Counted from the first letter of the stretch, positions 34,915 through 44,274 are shown. The stretch is 64,000 nucleotides of DNA from Pseudarthrobacter sulfonivorans (GCF_014712225.1 NZ_JACXBW010000021.1:1-64000), one strand, 5' to 3'. Numbers and translations: made by a program. Notes: a model not told the origin generated them from the letters alone.

Positions 34915-35973
34915 TTAACGCGTGGGTACCTGCGAGAGCGTCGAGGTGTCGATCACGAAGCGGTAGCGGACATCCGATGCGAGAACGCGCTCGTAGGCGT
35001 CGTTGATCTTCCCGGCCGGGATGACCTCGATCTCGGCGCCGAGGTTGTGCTCGGCGCAGAAGTCGAGCATCTCCTGGGTCTCACGGATGCCGCCGATCAT
35101 GGAGCCGGCGAAGGAGCGGCGGCCGCCGATGAGGGCGAACGCGTTCACGGGGAGCGGCTCGGCCGGTGCGCCGACGTTGACCAGGGCACCGTCGAGGGAC
35201 AGCAGCTGGAGGTAGGAGCTGATGTCGATCGATGCGCTGACGGTGTTGATGATCAGGTCGAAACTGCCGGCGAGGTCCGTGAAGGTGGTCTCGTCGCTGG
35301 TGGCGTAGTAGTGCTCCGCGCCCAGCTTCAGGCCGTCTTCCTGCTTTTTGAGCGACTGCGAGAGCACGGTAACCTCCGCGCCCATGGCGTGGGCGAGCTT
35401 GACGGCCATGTGGCCGAGTCCCCCGAGGCCGACGACGGCGACCTTCTTCCCGGGACCTGCGCCCCAGTGCCGCAAGGGGGAGTACGTGGTGATGCCGGCG
35501 CACAAAAGGGGAGCGGCGGCGTCGAGCTCTATGCCTTCGGGGATGGTGACCACGAAGTCTTCGGTGACGACGACGTGGGTGGAGTAGCCGCCCTGGGTGA
35601 TGGTGCCGTCGCGGTCCACGGCGCCGTAGGTGCCGGTGTTGCCCTTGAGGCAGTACTGTTCCTCGCCTGCCTGGCAGTTGACGCAGTCGCCGCAGGAGTT
35701 GACCATGCAGCCGACGCCCACGCGGTCACCGACGGAGTGCTTGGTGACGGCGGCGCCGACCTCGGTGACGATGCCGGCGATCTCGTGGCCGGGAACCAGC
35801 GGGTACTGCTGGGGTCCCCAGTCGCCGCGGACCGTGTGGATGTCCGAATGGCAGATGCCGGCGAACTTGATCTCGATCAGCACATCGTGGGGGCCGACGT
35901 CGCGGCGTTCGATGGTGGTGGGGATGAGGTCTCCGTCAGCGGACGGGGCGGCGTAGGCGTTAGCGGTGAGCAA
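34915..35973 (-). CDS. NAD(P)-dependent zinc alcohol dehydrogenase (AdhC/cinnamyl type)
   Basis: A 352-residue medium-chain dehydrogenase of the YahK/cinnamyl alcohol dehydrogenase branch. It has catalytic zinc FAGICHSDIHTVRGDWG and PLVPGHEIAGIV, structural zinc region VNSCGDCVNCQAGEEQYC, cofactor motif VAVVGLGGLGHMAVKLA, and the second half FDLIINTVSASIDISSYL. A TTG at 35973 giving MLTANAYAAPSADG is chosen since TAGGAGAAATA precedes it; the frame runs further upstream without a site. It acts on broad aromatic or aliphatic aldehydes. The upstream gene on the same strand is an MmyB-type regulator, which may control it. Confidence 0.9.
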   Translation of the reverse strand: MLTANAYAAPSADGDLIPTTIERRDVGPHDVLIEIKFAGICHSDIHTVRGDWGPQQYPLVPGHEIAGIVTEVGAAVTKHSVGDRVGVGCMVNSCGDCVNCQAGEEQYCLKGNTGTYGAVDRDGTITQGGYSTHVVVTEDFVVTIPEGIELDAAAPLLCAGITTYSPLRHWGAGPGKKVAVVGLGGLGHMAVKLAHAMGAEVTVLSQSLKKQEDGLKLGAEHYYATSDETTFTDLAGSFDLIINTVSASIDISSYLQLLSLDGALVNVGAPAEPLPVNAFALIGGRRSFAGSMIGGIRETQEMLDFCAEHNLGAEIEVIPAGKINDAYERVLASDVRYRFVIDTSTLSQVPTR

Positions 35974-36169
35974 TATTTCTCCTAAAAAGAGGGAGTAGGC
36001 AGCTTTGTTGTGGAGCTGACTGGCAAGGTTCCTGGCCACGGGGATGGATGGCATCCCTTTCGGGCACTGTTCCATCAAAGCGCATCACGCGAATCTGAGG
36101 GAGACTCTGCCTTGAGGGGTACTGCCAGGGCCTCCCTGGGAATCTTGCCGTTGTGCGCTTTTGGCGCCT

Positions 36170-37060
36170 TTACCGGGTACGAGCGTCTGGTTGGGCGGTT
36201 TGCAGTATGTTTTCCGTGGCAGCCCAGGAGGCGAGGAGCTTAAGGGCTTCCTCTGAGGGGCTGTCCGGCACGGCGGGATAGACGGTGAGCGTGTGGCCGG
36301 GGTCCTCGTCCAGTTCCAGCACTTGGTAGTCCAGTTCGAGTAGGCCGACTACGGGGTGCCGGAACAGCTTGGTGCCGGAGTAGTGGCGCCGCACGTTGTG
36401 TGCTGCCCAGCGGGTGCGGAAGTCGTCGCTGCGCATGGAGAGTTCGCCCACGAGTTCGGCGATGCCTTTGTCGTGCGGGTTGCGGCCCGCTTCGCGGCGG
36501 AGGATGGCCACGTTGGCGCTGGCCGCGCTGTTCCAATCGGTATAGAAGTTGTGCGACCGCGGGTCCAGGAAGATGAACCGCGAGTGGTTGGCCGGCCGCG
36601 CCGGACCGCGGTACATGTCGGCGTACAGGGCGTAGCCCAGGGTGTTGGCGGCGACGATGTCCAGCCGGTTGTTTCCGATGAACGCCGGTGCGCCGGTGAT
36701 GGCGTCCAGCAGGTGCTGCAGCACGGGGCGCACGCCTGTTGCTGTGGCGCTCGCCGGACTGCGCTTGCGGCCTGAAGTGATGGCCGTGCGTGCCAGGTCG
36801 TACAGGTGATCGTGTTCCGCGCGGTCGAGTTCGAGTGCACGGGCGATCGCATCGAGGACGCTGTCCGAGACGCCCGCGAGGTTTCCGCGTTCCAGGCGCG
36901 TGTAGTACTCCACGCTTACCCCCGCCAGACGGGCCACTTCTTCCCGCCGCAAGCCCGGCACCCGGCGCCGGCCGCCGTACTGCTCGAGACCGGCCTGCTC
37001 CGGGGTGATGCGCGCGCGGCGTGAGGACAGGAACTGCCGTACCTCTGCTCGGTTATCCAT
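36170..37060 (-). CDS. XRE-type regulator with MmyB-like ligand domain
   Basis: A 296-residue protein. The N-terminal helix-turn-helix (LRREEVARLAGVSVEYYTRL, about residues 37-57, then ERG) is preceded by the family-typical RRARITPEQAGL and GGRRRVPGL. Residues about 105-270 form the MmyB-like domain (NRLDIVAANTLGYALYADMY, later SRFIFLDPRSHNFYTDW). Members bind small hydrophobic ligands and often regulate a neighbouring oxidoreductase; here the alcohol dehydrogenase lies downstream on the same strand with a 196-base gap. Confidence 0.9.
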   Translation of the reverse strand: MDNRAEVRQFLSSRRARITPEQAGLEQYGGRRRVPGLRREEVARLAGVSVEYYTRLERGNLAGVSDSVLDAIARALELDRAEHDHLYDLARTAITSGRKRSPASATATGVRPVLQHLLDAITGAPAFIGNNRLDIVAANTLGYALYADMYRGPARPANHSRFIFLDPRSHNFYTDWNSAASANVAILRREAGRNPHDKGIAELVGELSMRSDDFRTRWAAHNVRRHYSGTKLFRHPVVGLLELDYQVLELDEDPGHTLTVYPAVPDSPSEEALKLLASWAATENILQTAQPDARTR

Positions 37061-37219
37061 ACGGATTACGTTACGGCGAATTTTGAGTGGGGTGGGAGGT
37101 TCTGTTGGGGCCTGTTTGGGCGGCTTGATCAGCCACGGAACACGATGGATGCAGTAGTGCAGTTGTTGGACAAACGGAAGGACGATGTCGAATTCAGGTT
37201 TGCCTGCCTAACCTCAAGG

Positions 37220-37567
37220 TCATTGCTCCACGGGGATGAGCAAAACGGTGCAGATTCCCAGGCCCGCAAGGATGATGACGCTGGCCGCGACGGCGGCGAT
37301 CGAAGCGACGTCGGGTGTCATTGCTTCATGTTTAACGCCGTTGATGGCGCGGTGAAATCTCCGCTTGCGGGTGAGGTTGATAGCTACGGCCGTAACGACG
37401 GAGGCCGCCACAAGCGTGCCCGCGAACCAGCCATGATGGGGCATCCAGCGAAGGAAGACGGCGGCTGCGACCGTCAGCGACAGGGTGGTGCGCCCCCAGG
37501 CCATGTCCGTGCGTTCCGGCTGGAGTCCGGGGTCGCCATGGATGGGTATGTCAGGTGGCGGCGGCAT
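37220..37567 (-). CDS. DUF202 membrane protein
   Basis: A 115-residue protein with three predicted membrane helices (around residues 28-45, 47-65 and 88-110). The cytoplasmic N-terminal part DPGLQPERTDMAWGRTTLSL is the DUF202 signature. The role of the family is unknown. It lies three bases after the stop of a second DUF202 gene and is certainly in the same operon. Such pairs are common in actinobacteria. Confidence 0.85.
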   Translation of the reverse strand: MPPPPDIPIHGDPGLQPERTDMAWGRTTLSLTVAAAVFLRWMPHHGWFAGTLVAASVVTAVAINLTRKRRFHRAINGVKHEAMTPDVASIAAVAASVIILAGLGICTVLLIPVEQ

Positions 37568-37570
37568 GGA

Positions 37571-37969
37571 TTAGGCGGGGCGGACGAGGACGAAGACCGC
37601 CATGATGGCGGCGACGAGGCCCCCGCCGATTGCCAGGACCGGGGCGATCCAGGGCAGCGGCAGCGGGTCTTTGCGGCGCATGGAGCGTTCGACATTGAGC
37701 CAGCGGAAGAATGAGCCCCCGCCGATAAGGAGGGCGAGGACCAGCAGCAGGACGGCAACCGTCTTGCGCAGTTCGGGGGCGAAAAGATCGGCCATGAAGG
37801 CTTCCACGGCGACACCACCGGCAAGCAGTGCCAACGAGGTACGGATCCAGGCCAGGAACGTGCGTTCGTTGGCCAGGGTAAACCGCGGGTCCGGCTCGGT
37901 GCCGCCACGCAGGAGGCGGCCGGAGAAGCCGGTTCGTCCACCGCCGCCATGGGATGTGAGGTCCTGCAA
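37571..37969 (-). CDS. YidH-like DUF202 membrane protein
   Basis: A 132-residue protein with three membrane helices. The signature DPRFTLANERTFLAWIRTSL at residues 27-46 is that of the YidH/DUF202 family, followed by LALLAGGVAVEAF and a C-terminal helix LAIGGGLVAAIMAVFVLV. The N-terminal 25 residues are glycine-rich and soluble. It is the upstream gene of a two-gene operon with another DUF202 protein; no biochemical role is known. Confidence 0.88.
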   Translation of the reverse strand: MQDLTSHGGGGRTGFSGRLLRGGTEPDPRFTLANERTFLAWIRTSLALLAGGVAVEAFMADLFAPELRKTVAVLLLVLALLIGGGSFFRWLNVERSMRRKDPLPLPWIAPVLAIGGGLVAAIMAVFVLVRPA

Positions 37970-38017
37970 GAATGGTTCCTTCCACGTCGTTCGTGTGTTT
38001 TTGCAGCTCAGGCCTGA

Positions 38018-38044
38018 GCGGAGGCCGCAGTTTGCTGCCTCCGC
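38018..38044. terminator. Hairpin after the MFS gene
   Basis: GCGGAGGC (38018-38025) and GCCTCCGC (38037-38044) form an 8-base stem between the MFS stop (38070) and the DUF202 start (37969). A second palindrome CTCAGGCCTGAG overlaps it. There is no T-tract, so terminator activity is only likely. Confidence 0.4.
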
Positions 38045-38069
38045 TGGCTGCTTTCCAAGCCGTAAGGCG

Positions 38070-39494
38070 TTAGGCCTTAGTGACTGCCGCTAATGGTGCG
38101 GCCTCAGCTCCGGCGGCAGGGGCGGGTGCCTTGAGTGAGAAGCCGGCGGCTAGGTCCAGGCCGAGCCGACGGCGGTCCCGCTGCTGGTTGACGAACACCA
38201 GGGCCAGGACGCCGAACGTCAGCATGAGTCCTCCGGCCAGGGCGAAAGCCGCACGGTAGCCGTCTGCGGGGGTGGCTGCTCCGCCGATCAGGAATCCGGA
38301 CACTGCCGGTGCGAACACGCCGCCTGTGGTGAGGACGGCGTTTGCGATGGAGAGGTTAGCGCCTCGCTGGCCAATGGTGGTCAGTTCTGCCACGACCAGG
38401 TAGGTGATGGCGAAGAGTGCCGGTGCGGTGCCGAAGCCGAAGACCATGAGGGCGATTGACAGGATGGGGGAGGTGGTCATCGTTGCCCCAACAAGGCAGG
38501 CACCGGCGAAGGTTCCGGCGGCGCCGAGTACCCAGCCGCGGGCCTTTCTGGTGGGAACACCCCTGAGGTGCAGGCGCTGGGTCAGGGCGCTCAGGCCCAC
38601 AGTGGCAATAGTGCCCCAGGCCGCGGGCAGGGCGATCATGGTGCCGGCCTGCTGTCCGCTGAAGCCGAGGACGTTCTGGAAGTAGGCCGGGCCCCAGGAC
38701 ATGGCCAGGGTGAAGGTCCAGTAGCCGAAGAAGGACGCCAGGACCGCGAAGATCCAGCTGGGGGACAGGATGGTGCGCCAGTAGCGGACCTTGGCTTCGG
38801 CCACTACAGGTGCCTCTTCCGGGGCGATGCCGTCAAGTTCCTGTTCAGCCTTCCGGCTGGTGTAGGGGCCTTCTTTGCCCACGATGAACCAGAAGATGGA
38901 CCAGACCAGTCCCACAATGGCCAGCACCGCGAAGGCGGTCTGCCAGCCGAATTGACCGATGACCCAGGCCAAAACCGGAGCGAACGCCACAATGCCCAAG
39001 GTCACACCGGAAGACGCCAGCGCGGCAGGGGTGGCACCCTTCTTTGCGGGGAACCACTTGTAGATGCCGTGCATCAGGACCGGTGCGAGCGGGCCCTCGC
39101 CGGCACCGAGCAGCAGGCGGCTGGCCCAGAGCGCGGGCAGCGAGGCGAACAGCAGGATGGGGACCTGCGCCACGGACCACAGCAGGCAAAGGACCAGCAG
39201 GATCCACTTGCTGGATACCTTGTTGGCGATGGGGGCAGCAACGATCTGGGCCACGCCGAAGGTCAGGAACATGGCACTGCCGACCAGGCCAAACTGTTCG
39301 GGCGTGATGCCCAGCTGTTTCATCAGGGGGACGGCCGCGATGCCCAGGACTGCTTTATCCGCCCAGCTGAGCATCATCAGGAAAAGCAGGCTGAACGTCA
39401 TGAACCAGCCGTAGCGGTTGCGCTTGGCCCGGGACCAGGTCCGGGGATCGCGGGAGGTCTCGGAGCCCGGCGTCATGTGGGGAGTTTCAGACAC
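38070..39494 (-). CDS. MFS transporter, anion:cation symporter (ACS) type
   Basis: A 474-residue transporter with about twelve membrane helices and a central cytoplasmic loop. MLSWADKAVLGIAAVPLMKQ in helix one and RLLLGAGEGPLAPVLMHGIY in helix four are typical of the ACS family that takes up organic acids such as aromatic carboxylates and hexuronates. The N-terminus MSETPHMTPGSE is soluble. It lies next to aromatic-catabolism genes and has the repeated CTTTCCG-N5-CGGAAAG palindrome 89 bases upstream of its start, so it probably imports the substrate of that pathway. Confidence 0.9.
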   Translation of the reverse strand: MSETPHMTPGSETSRDPRTWSRAKRNRYGWFMTFSLLFLMMLSWADKAVLGIAAVPLMKQLGITPEQFGLVGSAMFLTFGVAQIVAAPIANKVSSKWILLVLCLLWSVAQVPILLFASLPALWASRLLLGAGEGPLAPVLMHGIYKWFPAKKGATPAALASSGVTLGIVAFAPVLAWVIGQFGWQTAFAVLAIVGLVWSIFWFIVGKEGPYTSRKAEQELDGIAPEEAPVVAEAKVRYWRTILSPSWIFAVLASFFGYWTFTLAMSWGPAYFQNVLGFSGQQAGTMIALPAAWGTIATVGLSALTQRLHLRGVPTRKARGWVLGAAGTFAGACLVGATMTTSPILSIALMVFGFGTAPALFAITYLVVAELTTIGQRGANLSIANAVLTTGGVFAPAVSGFLIGGAATPADGYRAAFALAGGLMLTFGVLALVFVNQQRDRRRLGLDLAAGFSLKAPAPAAGAEAAPLAAVTKA

Positions 39495-39571
39495 GGTTTG
39501 CCCAATCGTTGAAGGGGAGTCTTTGCCGGTTTCGCCGGCGTTTCCTCGACTCTAAGCTCGTGTGACCGGCC

Positions 39572-40858
39572 TTACATTTGAGCTTTCCGTTGGGCGGAAA
39601 GCCACTTTGGGGAGCGTCGCACACTGCCAACGCTCCCGCCGTCGGCCCGTCCCAGGAACACCAGCAGGGCCATCCCCGCAGTGCTCAATCCACATGTCAG
39701 CCACCAGGTGGTGCCCCAGCCGCCGGTGGTGGTGGCGAGAAAGGCGAACAACATCGGCCCCAGGAAGTTTCCCACATTGAAGATCTGCTGCGTCAGGCCC
39801 AGCACGGCGGTGACAGAACCGTCTGCGGGTGCGATGCGTACCGAGTAACTGGTCACCGCGGCAGGGATGAGGCCCCCGACCGCGGAAAACACCGCGATGA
39901 GGGCAAACTGGAAAAGCATGCCGCTTCCGATGCTTTCCCAGCCGACGGCGAACGTGGCCACGGATGCGGCGGACATCGACAGGAAGGTCCAAAAGATAAT
40001 CTTCCGCTCGGACAGGCCGCGCTGGATCAGCGGTCCGGCGCTGAGGGCCCCGATGGCGTTCACACCTCCGACCACGGCGCTGAGGATGCCCGGCCACGGA
40101 CCGTCGAGCCCGGCTGACCGGTAGATTGACGGCAGGAACCCGAGGACCGCCATCCACTGCGCCGTGTAGCAGGCGAACACTACCCCGATGATCCAGGGCC
40201 TGCGGGTGGCAACGGTACGGCCCACCCTGCGGAGTGCGGAACGGAGCCCCGCGTCGGCGGGGGCCACGTCCTTCGGCACCCGGCGGAGCAGCAGCGGCAC
40301 CGGGAGCAGCGTGAGAATGGCCATGACCAACCACCATTCGCGTCAGCCGGCGGCCTGCAGGAACAAGGCACCCGCTGACAGGCCGATCAGCGTGGCCGTT
40401 CCCTGGAACGTGGCCCAGCTTGCCAGGGCAACGTTCAACCGTTGGGGCGGGGCCACTTTGCGGATGAGGGCAGGGGCGACGACGACGGCCAGCAGGAATC
40501 CGACGCCCTCCAGAGTGCGTGCGGCCATGAGCCATTCGGTGCTGGGTGCTACCGCGCCGAGGGCGGAGGCGGCACTGAGCAGCACGAGTCCGGAGATGAG
40601 GAGCCGGCGCAGGCCGGCCATTTCACCGCCCACGGCCGTGGCCAGGCCGCCTACCACGCTGGCCAGTTGGATGATGCCGAGCAGCAGCCCGGCCTGGATC
40701 AGGGAGGTGCCGAGATCTGCCTGGATGCCGGCCAGGGCGGCCGGAAGTTTCCAGATGTGCATGGCCGCCGCGATGCCTGCGGCGAGGACGGCAAGCCAGG
40801 CCCCGTCCGTCGTCGCCTTCTTGTCATCGAGTGGCGTGGTGTGCGACGGCAGTGCCAA
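39572..40858 (-). pseudogene. MFS transporter (CynX/NimT-like) interrupted by an in-frame TGA
   Basis: Two open stretches on the minus strand, 40343-40858 and 39572-40330, lie in the same frame and together make one roughly 428-residue MFS protein. The first ends ALFLQAAG-stop and the second continues REWWLVMAILTLLPVPLLLR, where relatives read G-W-R-x-x-W. A tryptophan TGG mutated to TGA at 40343-40345 explains the break. The first half holds helices 1-5 (AAMHIWKLPAALAGIQADLG), the second helices 6-12. The downstream ATG at 40324 could give a truncated half-transporter, but function is unlikely. It stands upstream of the ACS transporter on the same strand. Confidence 0.82.
39583..39601. promoter_or_regulatory. 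IclR-type palindrome A
   Basis: CTTTCCGTTGGGCGGAAAG has perfect 7-base arms around TTGGG (8-base arms if G/C outside are counted). It lies 89 bases before the ACS transporter start, inside the 3' end of the broken transporter. It matches palindromes at 43309, 45221 and 48965. Confidence 0.65.
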
Positions 40859-40907
40859 GAGTGTGGTCCTTGCAGCAGGGTGACAGGTTCCCGGGATCAG
40901 GGCGCTC

Positions 40908-41834
40908 TCAGGCGGGCGCCAGGACGGGGCTGCCGATGCGGAAGCGCTGGCCGCTGACGGCTACGTCTACCGGGCCATCGAAGGTTGAGGCGGCACGGCC
41001 GCGCCACCACTGCGGCTCTGCACGGCCGGCAAGGTGGGAGAGAACCAGACGGCCCACGCCGGCGGCGGCGGCAACCCGGCCGGCTCCCTCCGGCGTGGTG
41101 TGTGCGATCTGCTGGTGGTTCAGGAACTCCGGCGCAAATCCCTTGCCCGCGTAGAAGTCCAGGTTGACGGCTTCGTGTACCAGGACGTCCGCTCCGTCGG
41201 CGAGCACCGCCATGGCCTCGCATTCGGCCGTGTCGCCGGAGAACACCACGGTGCCGGCGTCGGTCTCGAAGCGGAACGCGAGTGCAGGCCGTACGGGCGG
41301 GTGCTCCACCAGGATGCCGGTGACCTTGACCCTGTCATCCTCGTAGACGTCAAAGGGGCGGGCCGCTTCCGGGGACTTGTGCGCGGGTGTTGTCAGGTCC
41401 ACGGTGCGCACCAGGGACGCCAGGTCCGGGCGCGCCTCATCATGGACGCGGATGTCGATGTCGTAGGAGAAGGCTTTCAGCGAGTGGGACACCAGCTCGG
41501 CGGTGCCGGACAGCCCGTTGCCGCCGGCGCGGGTGGCATCCTTGCCCGGGCCAACAATGGAAACGGGGCCGGTGAACCCCTCCACCGGGTTTCCCCAGTT
41601 CCAGAGCAGGAAGCCCGGAAGTTCCACCACGTGGTCCGAGTGCAGGTGGGTGACAAAGCCTGCCACAAAGTCCTTGCCGCGGAGCCCTGCCTCATGGGCG
41701 GCGCGGGAGCAGCCGAGGCCGAAATCCACCATGTAGAAGGCGTCGCCCACCACCAGTGCGCTGGAGATGCCGTTTTCCGGCCCGCGGATGGCCGGGCCGG
41801 CGGCGGTGCCAAGGGTGATCAGTTCGACGCTCAC
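40908..41834 (-). CDS. MBL-fold metallohydrolase
   Basis: A 308-residue metallo-beta-lactamase-fold protein of the RNase Z/arylsulfatase-like branch. The metal motif FVTHLHSDHVVELPGF is complete, VVFSGDTAECEAM carries the bridging aspartate, and VHEAVN and RLVLSHLAGR supply further ligands. A GTG start at 41834 follows AAGGACTTTCCT. It lies 27 bases downstream of the aldehyde dehydrogenase gene and therefore belongs to that operon. It may hydrolyse an ester, lactone or thioester formed in the aromatic pathway; the substrate is unknown. Confidence 0.88.
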   Translation of the reverse strand: MSVELITLGTAAGPAIRGPENGISSALVVGDAFYMVDFGLGCSRAAHEAGLRGKDFVAGFVTHLHSDHVVELPGFLLWNWGNPVEGFTGPVSIVGPGKDATRAGGNGLSGTAELVSHSLKAFSYDIDIRVHDEARPDLASLVRTVDLTTPAHKSPEAARPFDVYEDDRVKVTGILVEHPPVRPALAFRFETDAGTVVFSGDTAECEAMAVLADGADVLVHEAVNLDFYAGKGFAPEFLNHQQIAHTTPEGAGRVAAAAGVGRLVLSHLAGRAEPQWWRGRAASTFDGPVDVAVSGQRFRIGSPVLAPA

Positions 41835-41861
41835 AGGAAAGTCCTTTGCAGAGTTGTGGGG

Positions 41862-43241
41862 TCAGGAGTGCGGGCGGGCATTGATGACGCGGGTTTCCAG
41901 GTATTCCTCCAGCCCCCAGCGGCCGCGCTCACGGCCCACGCCGGATGCTTTCCACCCGCCGAACGGGGCGTCCGGTTCCACCAGGGTGTGCTGGTTGACC
42001 CAGACCGTTCCGGCCTCGATGCGCGATGCGGTGGCGTAGGCCCGCTCCTGGTCCGGGCTCCAGACGGAGGCGCCCAGGCCGAACTCGCCGGCGTTCAGGC
42101 CGGCGATGGTTTCATCGAGGTTGTCGTAGGCCACGATGGGCAGGGCCGCGCCGAACTGTTCCTGTTCCACCAGGTCCATGCCCGGTTCGGCATCGATCAC
42201 CACAGTGGGGGAGAGGAAATAGCCTGGCAGATCGCAGCCGGCGCCGCCGCCGGAGAGGATGCGGGCACCGGCGCCCACGGCGGAGTCAACCAGGCCGCGG
42301 ACCAGTTTGAGCTGGGATTCGTTGTGCATCGGTCCCATGGTGGTGCCCTCCGCGATGCCGTGCCCCAGCACGTGGCGGGCGGCCTCGGCGGCAATGGCCT
42401 CGGCCAGTTCGGCACTGCGGCTGCGCGGGACGTATACACGCTTGACCGCCATGCAGACCTGGCCGGCGTTGCGGAAGGCGCTGCCCACAATGCCGCGGGC
42501 GGTGACGGCGATGTCGGCGTCGTCCAGGACAATGGCGGGATCGTTTCCGCCGAGCTCCATGGTGACGCGTTTGACGGTGGAGGCAGCCTGCTGGGCGATG
42601 GAGATGCCCACCTCCGTGGAGCCGGTGAAAGAGATCTTCCGGATGCCGGGCGACGTGCTCAGGGCAACGTTCACTGTCCGCCTGGAACTGGTCCGGGCCT
42701 GCAGCACTCCGGCCGGGAGGACCTCGTTGAGCAGATTCACCAGCGCAATGGTGGACAGGGGCGTGGACGGCGAGGGCTTGGCGATCACGGTGCAGCCGGC
42801 CACCAGGGCCGGGGCAAGCTTTACACAGAGCAGGGAGATGGGGAAGTTCCACGGAGTGATGGTGCCGACGATGCCCACGGGCCGGTACTGGACTTCCAAA
42901 TTGCGGTCGGCCCGCGGGGTGAGCTGCTGGGCTTCGTCCCACCCGAGGTCCGCGTAGTATTCGAAAAGGTTTGCGGCCACCGAGAACTCACCGGCGGCGT
43001 CGGCCTTGGGCTTGCCCTGTTCCCGGGAGAGAAGCGTGGCCAGCGCAGCCAGATCGCGGCGGATCAGTGCCGCACCTGCACGCAGGGCACTGCGGCGTGC
43101 TTCCCGGTCCGCGGCCCAGGCGGCGGAGGCGGCACGGGCGGCGGCAACGGCGAGCTCAACATCCTGCGCGGTGTTCTCCGGAGCGTGTCCGACGAGCTCA
43201 AGGGTGGCCGGGTCATGGACCTCGTACTGGGCTGCCGTCAT
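41862..43241 (-). CDS. NAD(P)-dependent aldehyde dehydrogenase
   Basis: A 459-residue aldehyde dehydrogenase. Visible family parts are VGTITPWNFPISLLCVKLAP, SFTGSTEVGISIAQQAA, the catalytic glutamate in VTMELGGNDPAIVLDDAD and the cysteine in RNAGQVCMAVKRVYVPRS. ATG at 43241 is preferred, as GAAAGGAAAACC precedes MTAAQYE. It is the first gene of an operon with the MBL hydrolase and divergent from the SDR gene, with a shared palindrome in the 156-base gap. It probably oxidises an aromatic aldehyde to the acid. Confidence 0.92.
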   Translation of the reverse strand: MTAAQYEVHDPATLELVGHAPENTAQDVELAVAAARAASAAWAADREARRSALRAGAALIRRDLAALATLLSREQGKPKADAAGEFSVAANLFEYYADLGWDEAQQLTPRADRNLEVQYRPVGIVGTITPWNFPISLLCVKLAPALVAGCTVIAKPSPSTPLSTIALVNLLNEVLPAGVLQARTSSRRTVNVALSTSPGIRKISFTGSTEVGISIAQQAASTVKRVTMELGGNDPAIVLDDADIAVTARGIVGSAFRNAGQVCMAVKRVYVPRSRSAELAEAIAAEAARHVLGHGIAEGTTMGPMHNESQLKLVRGLVDSAVGAGARILSGGGAGCDLPGYFLSPTVVIDAEPGMDLVEQEQFGAALPIVAYDNLDETIAGLNAGEFGLGASVWSPDQERAYATASRIEAGTVWVNQHTLVEPDAPFGGWKASGVGRERGRWGLEEYLETRVINARPHS

Positions 43242-43308
43242 GGTTTTCCTTTCGGCCGGGAGGGAATTCTTATCCAGTGTCATGGCACCGGTCACATCCG
43301 TGGGCGGG

Positions 43309-43327
43309 CTTTCCGTCCAACGGAAAG
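43309..43327. promoter_or_regulatory. IclR-type palindrome B, divergent promoter
   Basis: CTTTCCGTCCAACGGAAAG has perfect 7-base arms. It lies 68 bases from the aldehyde dehydrogenase start and 71 bases from the SDR start, so one site may serve both directions. Confidence 0.7.
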
Positions 43328-43397
43328 TGCACCGCGGTCACGGGGCACCGCTTGCCACTATGGAGTGAAGCACGTCACGCACTAACGAGGAGTCTGC

Positions 43398-44198
43398 ATG
43401 TCCCACGAGCAACTGCCCATCGTACTCACCGGGGTTTCCTCCGGCATCGGGGCCCGGACGGCCCGGATCCTCGCCGGCCGCGGGGTGCCGCTGATCGGCA
43501 TTGACCGCAACCCGCCAGCGGATTTCAGCGGCACATTCGTCCAGGCGGATCTCTCCAGCCAGGCCGGCATCCATGCTGCCGCAGCAGCAGTCGCGGCCGC
43601 GGCGCCGAACGGTATCGCCGGCCTGGCGAATATCGCCGGGGTGCCCGGCACCGCGCCGTGGCGGACCGTGCTGGCCGTCAACGTCTTCGGTGTCCGCGGG
43701 CTGGTCCGGGCGCTTGCCCCCATGCTCGGCGAGGGTGCCGCCGTGGTGAACCTCGCCTCCAGCGTTGCGGTGAACTGGCGCGAGGTAAAAGCAAAATGTT
43801 CCGCCTTCGCGCTCGCGGACGATCAGGCCGCCGCACTGGACTCGCTCGCTGGCGATGACGAGGTAACCGGCGAGTCCTACCTCTTCTCCAAGCAGTGCGT
43901 CCGGGTTCTCACCGAGCACCTGGCCGCCGAGCTGCTGCCGCAGCGGATCCGCGTCAACAGCGTCAGCCCCGGACCGGTGGCCACCCCCATCCTCGAGGAC
44001 TTCAAAAAAGACCACGGCCGCGACAAGGTGGAGGGCGCCGGTGCCCTGCTGGGCCGCTTCGGCGATCCTGACGACATCGCTCCCGTAATCGACTTCCTGC
44101 TCCGCCCCGAATCGGGCTGGGTGAACGGCTCCGATATCCGCGTGGACGGCGGCCTCGGTGCATACCGGGGCTCCGGCCTCGCCTCTGTGCCCCGCTAA
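43398..44198 (+). CDS. SDR oxidoreductase, coniferyl-alcohol-dehydrogenase-like
   Basis: A 266-residue short-chain dehydrogenase. The cofactor loop reads VLTGVSSGIGARTARILAGRG, NIAGVPG replaces the usual NNAG, the serine region is VVNLASSVAV, and the catalytic pair is Y-x-x-x-K as YLFSKQCV. The C-terminus ends VNGSDIRVDGGLGAYRG. The 30-residue insertion before the tyrosine and the short DRNPP after the cofactor strand are typical of the 3-alpha-hydroxysteroid/coniferyl alcohol dehydrogenase subgroup. ACGAGGAGTCTGC precedes the ATG. It probably oxidises an aromatic alcohol to the aldehyde used by the divergent aldehyde dehydrogenase. Confidence 0.88.
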   Translation: MSHEQLPIVLTGVSSGIGARTARILAGRGVPLIGIDRNPPADFSGTFVQADLSSQAGIHAAAAAVAAAAPNGIAGLANIAGVPGTAPWRTVLAVNVFGVRGLVRALAPMLGEGAAVVNLASSVAVNWREVKAKCSAFALADDQAAALDSLAGDDEVTGESYLFSKQCVRVLTEHLAAELLPQRIRVNSVSPGPVATPILEDFKKDHGRDKVEGAGALLGRFGDPDDIAPVIDFLLRPESGWVNGSDIRVDGGLGAYRGSGLASVPR

Positions 44199-44232
44199 GC
44201 TTCTTCATCGCGCGGCGGCTGCATCAATGGAC

Positions 44233-44274
44233 GACGCCGGCGCCTCACCTTTCGCGCTAGGGGGCGCCGGCGTC
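44233..44274 (+). terminator. Hairpin after the SDR gene
   Basis: GACGCCGGCGCC (44233-44244) pairs perfectly with GGCGCCGGCGTC (44263-44274) across an 18-base loop in the gap before the IclR gene. It lacks a T-tract but is a likely terminator. Confidence 0.6.

Noticed and set aside
40343..40345. TGA read as selenocysteine
   Set aside because: The protein is an MFS transporter with a tryptophan expected at this place, and no selenocysteine-type hairpin was recognised; a nonsense mutation is simpler.
41034..43385. Roughly 780-codon open frame on the plus strand across the MBL and aldehyde dehydrogenase genes
   Set aside because: It spans two clear minus-strand genes with complete catalytic motifs and has a low-complexity glycine/alanine product; a shadow frame.
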